The notes under the pieces are model-generated. The model was not told where the DNA came from, made no database searches, and worked only from the letters and a program-made list of their open reading frames with translations. The position numbers and the translations under genes are program-made. Of a stretch of 64,000 nucleotides of DNA, positions 13,201-26,700 are shown piece by piece. Each line of letters opens with the position of its first letter. Positions within the stretch are counted from its first letter, which is position 1. Origin of the DNA: Distichodus sexfasciatus (taxonomy: Eukaryota > Chordata > Actinopteri > Characiformes > Distichodontidae); contig JAVGVS010000020.1 in assembly GCA_032718565.1 (NCBI GenBank), forward strand, positions 3,876,215 through 3,940,214, given 5' to 3'.

Positions 13201-16200
13201 AGACGTCTGTGTGAACGAGGCCTAAGAGTTTGGCACAGTGAGATTTTTGACATTTGCCTGTTACTTGGTAAAAATACCCTGAATATTCTTTGCTAACAAT
13301 TACAGTAAATGTACATGATGTGCACAGTTTAAATAACTTTATTAGCAGGAAAATATCATGATTTTTGAATCATCACGACTGATTATTATAATGTAGATCA
13401 CCAGACAACAGCTTTACAATGCTTTACAAGAATTTAATAATAATAATAATATCATCATCCTTATCCTCCATAGAACATACAGTATGGGTAATAGAGTACA
13501 TCATGCTGTTCATTTCTTTTAAGACTCCCAACGTCAACAGCTCCGGGCCGAAACACTCTGCATCCTGCTGGACTCGGAGCTCGTGGCTCCTCGTGGCCCA
13601 AACGAGACCAAACTTTCAGGCCCTGGGGCCACCCAGTACCTCCAGAGCCTGAGTCGCTTAGCAACCAGCGTCGCCATGGAGTCGGCAGGTGCGTGGGGCA
13701 GCCGGGATGCAGACGGCAAGCAGAAGGAGCTGGTGGAACGCCTGCTGGGGAGTCCGCATTACGAAGTGAGGCAGCTCACTCTCGAGCGGATACTGGAGAG
13801 GCTCGAGGCAGGAAGAGAGGACGGCCCATCATGTCTGACCTTTGACCTCGATGTATCCCTGTTGACTCAGCTGGCAGTGCGGGAGAATCACCCCAAATGC
13901 CTGGCCAAGGTGAGAGAGCACAATTATTAAATTTAGTAAGTTCAAAATTTTTAAAGGGCCAAATACTCTGGCAAAACAGGTTTATGTGACGTATCAGAGC
14001 TGATGGTATCTTCCTTTTTTAAGTAGCATTACGTCTGATTAATTCAAGCTTTACAGGTATGAAGAACAGGTGTAGACTACAAAGCACTGATGTTGAAACT
14101 CTGGATAAGAGCACCTGCTAAATGTTGTAAATGTAAATGATTGATTTGTCTGCTCATGCCTTCTTACACTGACATACAAATGATGTAATATGTCCACTCA
14201 CTGGCCACTTTATTAGGAACACTGAGCATGCACAGCACCAAGCAAGGAGCAAGACTTTCTTGTCTAGTTTTGTATTATATTGAGCATTTACATGCATGTT
14301 GGCACACGTTGCGATAAATCACTGTGCCCACTGTCTCATTTTCCTAGCAAAACATAAAAATATGAGGAGTGGCTCAAGACTTGCACAGTACTAAGACATG
14401 ACCTTTTCACACTGTGGATAGTGAAAGGCCAAAATTTACATTTCCTAATTACAAGGACAGTCTCCCTGGTGCAACCTGGGGTGGTTCTGGAGCCTCAGGG
14501 TGGTTGTGCTACGGGTAGAGTAGAGCTGGATTTGAATCTGCAACCTCTTGGTCCGGAGACAAGTGTCCTAGGCAACCACCATCCCATCAAGATATAGAGA
14601 TTACAATCTCAGAGATCACTTGGAAACAGTTTTTGTGTACACTGTTGGATAAACAAAATGAGGGGAACACAATTTATTGCATGTTTTATGATTACTTGTT
14701 TAACAAATCCAGGTGATATAAGTAAGTTGATCATTGGGGTTTGAAATTATGCTTTTTGCCGGTTATCGGTATCGATGTTTAATTTTGACCATCACCGATA
14801 TTAAGCAATCGCAAGGTGCGCTACTGTGGCTCCACTGCCGTCTCTTCTCTCTGTGCCGTTTGATCTCGATTCGCTGCTTCTTTTAATGTCCCGCCCACAA
14901 CAGTCTCTGATCGGCTTTATGTCGCACGAGTAGTAACCAATCAACGCTAAAGCCTTGTTGTCACTCACACACGAGCGCAACGTGAAGCTCCGAGATGGAG
15001 AAGAGAAGAGTGTCAGTTTCAGTTTGTAAAACTCAACTTTTAACAGAGATTTTCTTTTTTTTGTATTTTCGATCCAAATATCGCCCCTGTTAACTATCAG
15101 TAATCCTTAAACATGGCACTATACCACTCTTTTATGTCCTAAACGATACCGATATTGTAAATTTGAATATCTGCTGATATGATACAAATCTGAACACTGA
15201 GATTGCGATCGAGAGCTGGTGGTTGTAGTGTGTTGCGTTGCTTGTTCTGCTCATTGGCATTACAATATGTACAAATAAGTGCCAATGGCGAACAATAAGG
15301 CAGCTTTACCGCAGTGCCGCTTAACCAGTTTTGCAGGAACGCATTTACAGGTCGGCTCCATAGATCGGCCCAATGCCACGTTTCACGTTATCAGACCATC
15401 TTTTGTAATCGGTAACTATATCTGCCCTGACAAACCAAAATCGGTCGACCTCTAATGAAGTGTGGCCTTGATTTGTGCCAGTGTGGAACTTAATTGGACG
15501 CTGAATAAATTGAGGTTAATGATCCTACAACTAGACACTGCCTGCTCTCATCAGTGCCTTAGGTGTGTGTTTAAGCACAGTATTGACCATTGTTATGCTC
15601 TGGCTGAAGGGTAAAGCTGATAGTATGTACAGAAACTGTGATGAACTCATTTTTCTGCCCAGCAGTGTACATGTTGCAAAACAAATATTGCAGAATAAAT
15701 TTTCCGTTCAACATCATGCAGCAGTAGTGCAAAAAATATATCTAATTTTGTGGACGGTCGTAAGTACACCCTCATGAGTAGAAGCAGAATGAACTTCCCA
15801 GATCTGCTCTGAACAGGCTGTTTATGCACCGTACGCTCCAAGAACGCAATTTCATGTCCACTCCACTCGCCGCCCTCCTGATTGGCCTAATAAACAGCGG
15901 CTCGGCAGTAACAAGCTCCAGCACAGATCCGACTCGCAACGGCGACTCCGTGGAGAACTCCAGATGTGGAGCTGGGTTTCCACTGCGCAGAAACACACAT
16001 GCACACAGCATGTGCATGCAGACGAGGACACACAAGTACACACATACATATGTGCACACACACACATACATACACACTCTTGGCCCTCGTAAGGCGATTT
16101 CCTGTTTAGCAAAAAAAAAAGGCTCATATTTCAGTTCCTCATAAACACTCAGCCAACCATCAATTACACTCCTGTTCTGCCAGTCCTGTCATTAAGCGCT

Positions 16201-17715
16201 GGTCATAGCAACAGGAATTAGTTTGACATTGTGTGTGTGTGTGTGTGTTATTGGCAAACCGTTAATGTTTAAAGGAGCCCTTCGAAGTTGCGCTATCCAA
16301 CTCTAAATCCTGCTCCCATAACGAGACCTTAGCTCCCCAGTGCATTGTGGGAAGAATTTGGGGCAGAGGAAATTTGGGCTTGAGCTCCACCGTGGACCCC
16401 TGCCAAAGTTCTTACAAACACACACTCGCTCACCCACACACACCCTTACAATGTGACGCATAAGGTTTGATAGTTAGGAGCTTGACTGTACCATAGAGGA
16501 CCCTAATGCAGTCAGATTTCCTGGAAATACTCCTCACACACGTCTTACCAGGTTCCCAGCGTCGTAAATACTCTGCAGTGTGTGTGTTTGTGTGTGCCTG
16601 TGTGTGTGTACACATGTACCACAGAGTAGACCAAGATCTTTAAAACCTGAAAAATAGGTATTGTAGGGGCCAAAACAACGACCTCCTTGAGATGTAATAC
16701 TTAAGTGTTTGAAATACTTGCCAGCGTTGCCTCAGTGTTTGCCAACGTTGAGGGTTTAAGGTTAGGTAAAAAATGTTGAACACATAACTAAAGATACTGT
16801 ATATTACGTGCTTGTGTAAGTTTAACATAGGGATGCACCAATCCGATTCGTGGATCAGATATTGATCTGATAACTACTCATAGCTGGATCGGGTATCGAT
16901 CTATGAAGCCGATCAGGGGTGTGTTTCTACTACAGCCCCAGGAAAAAAATGTATCACTTTATTCCTGTATGATTGTTTTAACAGTTTTAACAGTGGCTGT
17001 GTGTCTGAGTAAAATATACAAGTTAATGTTCTTTTATAACTTTACCATGTTTATTTCTAAATTTAAGATAGTTTTGGAGTAAATTATCCACGCCTCTAGA
17101 GTGCGACCGAATTGGATGTACGCGCGACCAGAATTCGAACCAGTGCGACTATTATTTTTTCACTTGGTCACACTGGTGCACCTAACATTTCGCATAGGGC
17201 TGTCAAATGGTAAGAATAAATAAGTAAAATGAGGTAAAATATCCCACAATCTAAAGCGAGAAAGGTTAATCATTTGCTTCTCATTGGTTTTTGATCCTGG
17301 CATTCGTGTGCACTGCTTTGTCGGTTTGGAATTGCGTTTACTAAAAGCGAGCAAAGATGAATAGTGGAATCGACAAGTTTATTAAAAAATTTTTTTTTGC
17401 AGATTTGTGGTAGGAAGGAGCAGTGAGTGGAACACCTCGAGGCAGAAGGTCAGAAGTTTTTAACACGTTGCGCACCCACCGGCTTTAGTGTCTTTATTTT
17501 TCTCAGCAAGAGGAGAGCTGGTGAGGATGTGGATGTGGAAGTGAAAGCAGAAGGCATGCTGGCGAAGATGATGATGTGCAGCTAATTTATCGTCCGGTTT
17601 GTTTGTGATGTGACTCGCGCGTTAAAAATAAAATCAAAACCTTCAGCAAAACAAGATCCATGCCGTCCCCCTTCTGAGATTTTAATATTGGAGCTAACCA
17701 TCTCTCTCGCGCACC

Positions 17716-17747
<32 letters not shown>

Positions 17748-20700
17748 GTCTCTGTGCGTGTCTCTGTCTCTCTCAGGTGCTGTGTGTTCTCTCTGTGCTT
17801 CCTCCGTCCTCCCTGCTGCCCTGGTGTGATGGAGACGTGTGTCTGACCGCTGATGGGGCTCTGCACCACCTGCTCTCTGTGGCTGAGTCTTCCACACACA
17901 GGTCAGTTCTGGAGGAGGCTTCAGGGTGTGGCGGGGGGCGAGGGGGACCGGTTCACATGTGGGCCTTGACCATTAAAGAGACCACACATACCTGTGGTGA
18001 GCAGCAGTCAGCCCATTCAGCCCCCATCCAGCTTCAGGGTTATTGACTTTCACCTGCTTCCAGCTGTGCGTGTGTGTTCATGTGGGGATCAGAATATGTG
18101 CTTACATTTCTAGATCTTGAATGTCCTGTGTGTGTATGAATGTGAGTCTCAGGGTCATGCACCTGGCGACATGTGTGTGTGTGTGTTTCATTTATATAGG
18201 ATTATATGTTTAGACTCGGCAATTTGCCAAAACTTGACATTCGGAACCTCTTATCTGTGTAATCTTGCCCATGATAATTATTAGGGGTGTGCAGTCGAAC
18301 CGAATCACGGTTTTTTGTGTCAATTCAAAACTGATTCATGCATTCCAAAAAGTCGATTCATATTTTTCAACTACTGTAATGGCACTAGTTTACTTTTTTC
18401 CCGACACAGGTTCAGCTCCGACACAGATAGACCTCCTTCGCGTGGGTATAAAAAGAAGTGCAGGCAGTGTGCGCTCATTTAGTAAACTACATCTGATTCA
18501 GTGTGATTTTAGTCGTTGATCACATCAAATGGGAAAAGTACCTCAAAACAGCAATCTGGAGTCAAATTCATACACATAGTGAATCATGAATCGTTTATGA
18601 ATCATGAATCGCTTTTCAATTGTGAATTGATTTTCAATCGAATTGTGAGTCCAAGAATCTGATTTGAATTAAGAGATTTTCTGAATGTCCACTCTAATCA
18701 TTATTTTGATATTTTTGTAATAAATGGAATTCTGCGAAGGCAGCGTAACAGTTATAGAGTCGGCCCCATGATCAGAAAGTCACCTGTTTTATGTCCCAGA
18801 CCAGTAAAGGTACCACTGAGGTACTCATGAGCAAGATATCGTCCCCAAGCACTGTTCCCTGGTTGCTGCCAAAATAAAGACCTGCAACGAAATAATCGTT
18901 CATTCATCGTATTTGAGGTTAGAACATTCAATTAATCGTGACATCGATTCGAGGTCATATCGGCCGACCCTAGTGTCTCTTACATCTCTAGATTTTTGAG
19001 AGCATGTTGTCTGTGTGAGTGGGTTTGAGTCTCAGGGTCATACACCTGGCGACAGGTGTGTGTGTATGTGTGTGTTGTAGATGTAGATGTGTGAAGGAGC
19101 CTCAGGACTGAAACCTAGTCCCCGCTGTGGTTCAGGCCTGCATGAACACACATGCTGTGGTATAGAATTACAAAGAGACGTGACACTGTCCGCTCTCGTT
19201 CTGCCCAGAGAAATAACCCGCCGGAGAATATCACCATCGATGCTCTGCCGCTTTCTCTCACACCACGCCAGTGTTTTGGAGAGCAGCAGTTGCCCTGTGA
19301 TTAAGCAATGCTATAATGCTGGCTCTGTGTGTGTGTGTGTGTGTGTGTGTTGTGTAACACTTGTCTTTTGACTCGTGTCAGCGTTGTGTAATTGCACATT
19401 TGGCGGCGATGTTTCGGTTGCAGCGCTGCTTTATCCAGCACATGCTGTGTTCCACCTGTTTTTCAAGAGGAGGGAAACGCAGAGTGTGTGTGTGTGAGAG
19501 TGTGTGAGACTGGCTCTGTGTGTCACTGTGGCCTTTGTTTGTTTACTGTTCCTTTTTTGGAATTTACCTGGAATGTTACATCATAGTGAAAAGCTTTGCC
19601 TGATTATGCGAGCAGATATTCAAAATATGAAGACTGATGTGTGTGTGTGTGTCTGTTTCAGCTTGGATGTGCACTGCGCTGCCCTCACATTGGCTTCTCG
19701 ACTGATGGTGCATCTGGCTGAAAAGAAATCACAGGTAAAAAAGACTGAGACTGGAAGACAGACGTAGTGCAGAGCAATGGAGCAACAAATGAAGAGGAGG
19801 GGAGGGGAGGGAGAGAGAGGGGGAGAGGGAGGGAGGGAAAGAGAGGGGGGGAGGAAGGAAGAAGGGAGGGAGGGAGGGGAGGGAGGAGGGAGAGGAGGAG
19901 GAGGAAGGAAGGGGATGGAGAGAGGGGGAGGGGAGAGGGAAGAGAGAGAGGAGAGGTAGGAAGGGAGGGAGGGAGGAGGGGAGAGAGAGAGGGAGAGGAA
20001 GGGAGGGAGGGAGGGAAAGAGAGAGAGAGGGGGGGAGGGAGGAAGGAAGGGAGAGAGGGAAGAAGGAGGGGAGGGGAGGGGAGAGAGAGGGAAAGAGGAG
20101 GGGGGAGGAAGGAAGGGAGAGAGGGAAGGAGGGAGGGAGAGAGAAAGAGAGAGGGGAGGGGAGGGAGGGGGAGAAGGGAAGGGGGGGGGATGAGAGAGGG
20201 GAGGGGAGAGGAAGGGAGAGAGAGAGAGGGAGGGGAGGAGGGGGGAGGGGAGGGGAGAGGGGGGGGAGAGGAGAGAGGAGAGGAGAGGAGAGGAAGGGAG
20301 GGGAGGGAAGGGGAAGGGAGGGGGGAGGGGAGGAAGGGGAGAGGGGAGGAGAGAGAGGGGAGAGGAAGGGAGGGAGGGAGGGAGGGAGGAAAGAGAGAGG
20401 GGGGGGGAGGGGAGGGGAAGGAAGGGGAGAGAGGGAAGAAGGAGGGGAGGGGGAGAGAGAGAGGGAAAAGAGAGGGGGGGGAGGGAAGGAAGGGAGAGAG
20501 GGCGAAGGGGAGGGAGGGGAGGAGGGAGGGGAGAGAGGGGAAGGAGGGGAGGAGAGAGAAAGAGAGAGGGAGGGAAAGGTAGAAAAGAGAAGGGGAGATG
20601 GAGAGAGGGGGAGATAGGGAAGGAGAGAGAGAGGAGGAGAGAGTGAAGGGCAAGAGAGAAAGAGGTGGAGGAGAGGAGGGAGGAAGAGAGTATGAAGCAG

Positions 20701-23700
20701 AGAAGGAAAGAGAGAGAGAGAGAGGGGGAGGAAGGAAGGAAGGAAGGAAGGAGTGGAGAGCTTAGAGAGAGGGGAGAGAGAGAGGGAGGGAGGAAGGAGA
20801 GGAGAGAGGAAGGGAGAGAAGAAGGGAGGGAGAAGAGAGGGGGGAAGGAGGGAGGGAGGGAGGGAGAAGAGAGGAGGAAGGAGGAGAAAGGGGAGGGAGA
20901 AAGGGAGGGAGGGGGAGAAGGAGAGAGAGAATGTGTGTGTATTTGCATGTGAGTATGAGTTGAGGAGAGATTAGTCAGGCTGCTTTTCTGAGCGCTTGAC
21001 TGCGAGCTGCTTGCGTTGTTTGTAGCTGAGTGAGATGTGTGTGAGTGGACTGCAGGTGATTAGCTGTTAGGTGTGAGGTGGAGAGAGGAACACAGACAAG
21101 AGAACGCTGCAGTCACCGAGCCCCGCCTCCGGCCTAGCGACGGGTTCCAAAACCCGGCATTAAACAGAACTGGGTTATTAAAGATCAAGAGTCCTCAAGG
21201 TCCGCAGGAAATGAAGGCAGTGGATTTCATATTGTTACATGTACATTATCTTTCACAGTTTTAAGTGAGTAATTATTTGTCATTATGAACACAGCACAGC
21301 ACACAGTGCACTACAACCAAATGTGACCTGGGGAGCAGTGCTTGGGGACAGTACCTTGCTCATAAATACCTTTACCAGTCTGATCATGTGGCCAACTCCC
21401 TAACCGTTACTCTGCCCACTGTACCACATCTCTATATCATGTTTATTCAGTTTTCAAATTATAACCGAAACCCATAAAGCACATTTTCCCACGTTCGTCT
21501 CCAAAACCAAAATAAAAAAAGCAAATAACAAGTTGCTCAAAAGAATAAGTTGCTCAAGACGTCCACTCATACTGCCGTTTTGTTTTATTTTCTCAAACAC
21601 TAGTAGTAGTGTGGGCCTGAAGTGACCGTAACCCACAGAAGATTGTAAAACAAAAGTGTGAAAATCTCAGATGAAGAAGAGCAACTTCTTACTGTCAAAG
21701 AACTAAACAAAGCTTACCATTCTTATGAGCAGTAAAACAGTATTTATATATTTTTTCGTTTGACCACGTCACGGTCACTTCCGGATCAAGCCACGAGGAA
21801 AAAACTAAAATGCGTGCGAAATGGGAAAACGTGGGTTTTGTGGGTTTTGGATTTAATGTGAAAAATGAATAAACAAATGACCATGAATTGTTCTGGTATT
21901 GTAAAAATTTTTAACCATACCCATCTCTCCTGCTGCCCCTCTCACCCTCCCTGCTGCTTGCCATTCAGCCTTAACTCAGTTTTGTTCTCAAGAAAGTTAA
22001 GATATTTAAATATTATATTTTGCAACTGTAGAATTGAAGAAAACCCAATAAACTGATGTTCTGCACAAACGTGCACTAAAATTTCATACGTAAGAATACA
22101 CTGGGAAATTGCATTTGTAGGTTTTAAGAATAAGAGACTTGCGTCCAGCAAGCACGTTTCTTACGCTGAGAGTGGTCAAACCTCACTGAATGACACAGTT
22201 GGTAGCGTAAAGGTTAAGGAGTTTGCCCCAAGATCGGAAGGTGACCAGTTCAAATTCCAGGACCGGTAAAGCTACCACTGAGGTACTCATGAGCAAGGTA
22301 CCGTCCCCAAGCACTGCTCCCCGGTTGCTGCCCATGTCAGCTGACCACTGCTCCCTTGCGGATGTATTGTACTGTACTGTACACCACCGTCCTGATGAGC
22401 AGTCGAATGACTGAGTGAAGGGATTACGGGTGATATGCGCTCAGAAGTTGCAAACGGAGATAATCGCTCTGACGCAGAGGCATCCCGGATTGTTTGAAGC
22501 TCCATACACTGAGGAGCACATTGTTTTGTTCAGATTGTTTCATCCTAGCGAGAATTATTACAGAACATTTGGGACCTCTTTCGAGTGAATCTCGCTGTAG
22601 TGCCATGAGGAAAAGATAAATGTTTGTTTGTTTGTTTGTTTGTTTGTTTAGGGTGAGGCTGCAGTGGCACACGTGTCCCGCTGGTTGGCACGAGTGAGCC
22701 AGTGCTGCAGTGAGGAGCAGCCGGCGGAGGTGAAGCTGACGGCTGCAGAAGTGCTGGTGAAGGCCACCACCGTCATCCTCACCGCCTCCACCCTGCCTCT
22801 GGGTAAGCACGCCGGTGTGTTTAGTCACGTAAATGATGGGATAAAATGAGATGTGTTTTAATTTGAGTGTGTGCGCGTGGCAGGTATGACACACACCCTG
22901 GTCCTGTGGCAGAGTCTCTTCACTTTACTGCAAGACGAGGATCAGGATGTGAGAGACAGAGCGGCTGATTTCATCTGTGCTGTGCCAGCACACCTCCTCA
23001 ACACAGGTACACACACACAAACTGCGCAAGTAACACACTTCACAAAATCCAGCATCTGTCAGCATTTAAAGGCTATAGCTCTCAAATAGATCCCTCTCAT
23101 GAGACACACACACACACACACTCTCCCTCACATCTTCGTATCTCTGTGAGGTACTTCCATTAATTCCCATAATGCTAGATGTAAATAATACTACAACTAC
23201 ACCGGGGCAGTCGGTAGCGTAATGGTAAGGGAGTTGACCCCATGAATGTAGGGTCGCTGGTTCAAGTCCCGGACTGATAAAGGTACCACTGAGGTACTCA
23301 TGAGCAAGATACCGTCCTCAAGCTCTGCTTCTCAGGGGGCCAAAAAAGCTGCCCCACGGGTCTTTCACGTATGAGTCAAATGCAGAGGCAACACCCGAGG
23401 AGCAGTGCTTGGGGATGGTGCCTCATAAGTACCTCAGCGGTACCTCTACCGGTTCTGGTTTCGAACCAGTGACCTACCATTGACCAGTGATGCTAACAGC
23501 TGCCCAAGATCCATTGAGTGCCCAAATGTAGCTTCTTTAATTCAGTCTGTGACACTTTGTTGCTGCTTCCTGTTCTACACCCACGTTAGGGATCACCACA
23601 TGGTTCACAGTTATCTTCTTCATGGAGACTTAAGGCCACAAATTCAGCATTTGTTTTTCAAATTTGGTTTTAAAAGCTTGTATTACTTATTAGCTTTCTA

Positions 23701-26700
23701 GGTTCACTGCACTGAAACCAAATTACTGACTTAAATAATTAATTAGTACAGTATATATTTGGATTTTCACAGAACTTCTCCTGTAATGACAAGATTCAAG
23801 GAGGTTTATTGTCAACCCAACCATATACAGAGTGCACATAGAGCTGAAATAAGAGTTCTCTGGAGCAAAAATGGTCAATACAACACATAATGCAGATGAG
23901 ACATGACGGCAAAATTGGACAAGACAACAGCTGTAGTGCAAAAACAACTTCAAAGTGCAGAAAAACATCATGAAGTCTTCCAGTAATCTATCTGCTTGAT
24001 GCTAGGTCTTTGTGAGATTCTCCCCCACGTACACACACACACGTAAGACCAGATAATAAAGTATCAACTGTGTGTAAAGGACCCCAGAACCCTGTAGGGG
24101 GAGTTAGGCGGGGTGGGGGGTGGCGGAGATTTTGGGGCTGGGTCTTGTGGAGTGGTGCGAGTTTCTGTTTACGACTCTCCTGACAGTATGGGCGAGTGGA
24201 GGTGTGGAATAGAGGAGGAGGCCCTGCCGCTGCGGCTCTTTGAAATGGAGGTGTGAGAGTCGGTCATGCGGAGAGCAGGAACGAATCCGCCTCCTAAATC
24301 AGTCACATCAAAAACATTGCGTCTATCCCGGGCTGATAGGGCAGCTTCAATCACGGAAACGTCCAAGGAGAGGGGGGGCGAAGGGCTTGGGCTCGAAGGA
24401 AGGGCGTGAAAGGGCAAGCTGGCCGGAAGCGAAAATGGCGGGAGAGAATATTATACACAGCCTGATTGGTAAACAGCCAGAGAGAGTTTGCTTGAGCCCA
24501 GGTGTGTGTGTGTGTGTGTGTGTGTGAGTGACCCCACATTGTCATTTCTAATTGTGATGCGCCTTCATGCTTCCCCGAACCCACTGCTCCGTGACCTCCG
24601 TCCTCATCAGGAAGGCAGAATTAAATTAACCACTTTCTCCCCTCTACAGCCTCTCAATACAAATTAGGTTGGGAAAACGATCCCCCCACAAACCCCACCA
24701 CACACACACCTACACACACTCCTCAAAGCTTTTAGCATTTCCCCGTGGTGAATGTGAGAATGCCATTACGAGGGAACAGGGCCGGATTCTCGAGCGTATC
24801 GAGTGCGTTTGCTGAGGCAGAGCCAGCCGGGCCTTTCCTTTCTCTTTGAACGGGAGTTTCCAGAGCTGCACTTCTTTTAGGTAGTTTCACACACAAGCAC
24901 AGAGACCAGCGCTGTGTCCCAAATCACTCCCTATTCCCTAGTTTGGACACGCTAATGGATTAGCATCTGGAACTCGAATAAGTGGAGTTGAAATCGTAGT
25001 TCTGGCTTCATACTGTTATCTGGTCTCATCTATTTTGTCGGTTGTGTTCAAATCAAAATCAAATAACAATGTGGACATGTTTGTAGAAAGTAGAAATGTT
25101 TTCATTTATAGTTTTAAGTTATACTTCAGAGAATGTGTAGTGAGCTGCTCAGATGTAAAATGTGATTGAGTGCAGTAAAGACAGAAGTAATGCAAAAGAA
25201 AAATGAAGACAGAAATTTGTGAATATAAATACTGTAAAAAAATGAAAGTATAGATCAGACATACGGGCAGTGAGGTAGAGTAATAGTTAGGGCATTTGCC
25301 CCGTTATCGGAAGGTCGCCAGTTAGAATCCTGGACGGTAAAGGTACTACTGAGGTACTCATGAAAAAGGTACCGTGCCCAAGCACTGCTCCCCATGTGCT
25401 GCCCACTGCTCCTTCATGGATGGGTCAAATGCAGAGGTCATTGTGGTGCGTTGTGTCCTGTGCTGTGGTGTGTTCACATGACAATCACTAATAATCAGCA
25501 ACACAAAACACTGCTGTAAAATATAACGGTAAAATATTAAAGTAACAGTGACTTCTAGCTACTGCAATGTTTTCTCTTACGTAGTTAATGTGCATTCTGG
25601 GTGTTTTGGCCCTTGCTCTAGGGTGCGATGGCAGCACACTGCATATTGTGGTTCTTTGTGTGATTGATGTTCACTTCCCTACAGAAGTCACAGAATACCG
25701 CTTATTAAAAAGGGGAAACAGCAGCTATTGTAGTTTTTCCTGTGTTTTTCCTTGCAGGGTCGGGTCTTATTTGTGGCTTTGCGTCAAACCATCACGATCA
25801 TTGATCATTTCCTCAGTAATTAAAGCAATTAACGTCTATTACGCGTTCAACGCTGCAGCGATTTGGATGATGCGAGGAGAGACGGAAACCTCTAAACTTC
25901 CCTTCGTCCTGTTCCACTGCTTCAGCCAGGTCTCGTTCTGAGCTCGGAGAACTGCACCATCTGTGATCGGAAAGCCAAGTTCGAAGTTGCAGTCAGAGGA
26001 TAAAACCCTTTTTTTCCCCTCATGGTGTGTCCAAGCTAAACATCCCAGTCGAGGATTTTGCAAAACAGGGTTTTAGAAGTTGCACCCTGCTCTGCTTGCG
26101 TTACCCCAGCCGGAGTCGCTCTTGGCTGACCTACTTGGATATGGGGAACGTGGTTAAGGTGAAACGTGCTATCAAACAGCCCGAGCGGTTAACATTTTAC
26201 CAGCAGCGCTTTATTTGTGCAATGTATTCTGGAAATAAACTTCCGTGAAAGCTGAATTGATTAGTGGGCCGTCCATCCGTTAAAAACAAGGCTCTCCTGT
26301 TTGTCCTGCGAATGGTCGTTGGGTGATTCATTAGAACCAGGATTAGAGCCAACGTTTGGCAAGCTTTCCACTGTAGCTTTCACAATTATGCCGTTCTCAT
26401 ATAGGGTTGGGAACAAACTGACCGAATGCACTTCCGAATCTGCTCTTTTTTTTTTCTCCCTTTTACGTTTTTTATGGATCCCGATTTCCTTTTTCACTGC
26501 AAGGAGTCCTCGCCCTGGGCCTTTTAACTGGGATGTGGAGGTGATACAGTAACACTCTTTCTAGACAGGTGAAGGCGTTAACCGTCTAGTGGGGGTCTCG
26601 CTTCTTACACAAACGTGTCAGGTGACGGCCGTCTGGCCGAGATTCACTTCTGATCTTAGTGTACGTGTCCCGCATGTAAGTGTTGTACGAGCTGGAGGAC

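Larger units (their letters stand above)
7241..13523. other. thada intron A-B
   Basis: No exon visible. Contents: CA/TG repeats, a CGCCCCCTATT-type repeat (7970-8555), SINE pieces (9800-9904, 10033-10200), hAT-like scraps (9247-9300, 12455-12560), a Tc1-like transposon (10784-12322), a fish interspersed repeat (12686-12850), a Harbinger-like MITE (12899-13222) and otherwise AT-rich unique sequence. Confidence 0.7.
13910..17776. other. thada intron B-C
   Basis: Contents: a SINE tail (14045-14140), a reverse family-2 SINE (14455-14585), an hAT-like element (14755-15460), a CpG-retaining unique block (15780-15990), CA/TG repeats (15990-16080, 16230-16250, 16425-16445, 16575-16615), another hAT-like scrap (16828-16930) and AT-rich unique DNA. 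No exon seen. Confidence 0.7.
19735..22651. other. thada intron D-E
   Basis: It is dominated by the polypurine tract (19791-20931). After it come unique sequence (20940-21200), a reverse SINE (21266-21420), AT-rich unique DNA with a plain hAT-like look (21430-22100), a forward SINE (22195-22400) and a (GTTT)n run (22621-22649) next to the exon E acceptor. Confidence 0.8.

Noticed and set aside
13583..13930. A separate small gene starting at GTG 13583
   Set aside because: The frame is open upstream to the AG acceptor at 13523 and is in phase with neighbouring exons, so it is an internal thada exon.
19620..20952. Very long open frames on both strands (poly-Ser/Pro/Leu and poly-Arg/Glu/Gly)
   Set aside because: They are the inevitable result of an almost pure purine/pyrimidine tract without stops; no domain and no complexity.
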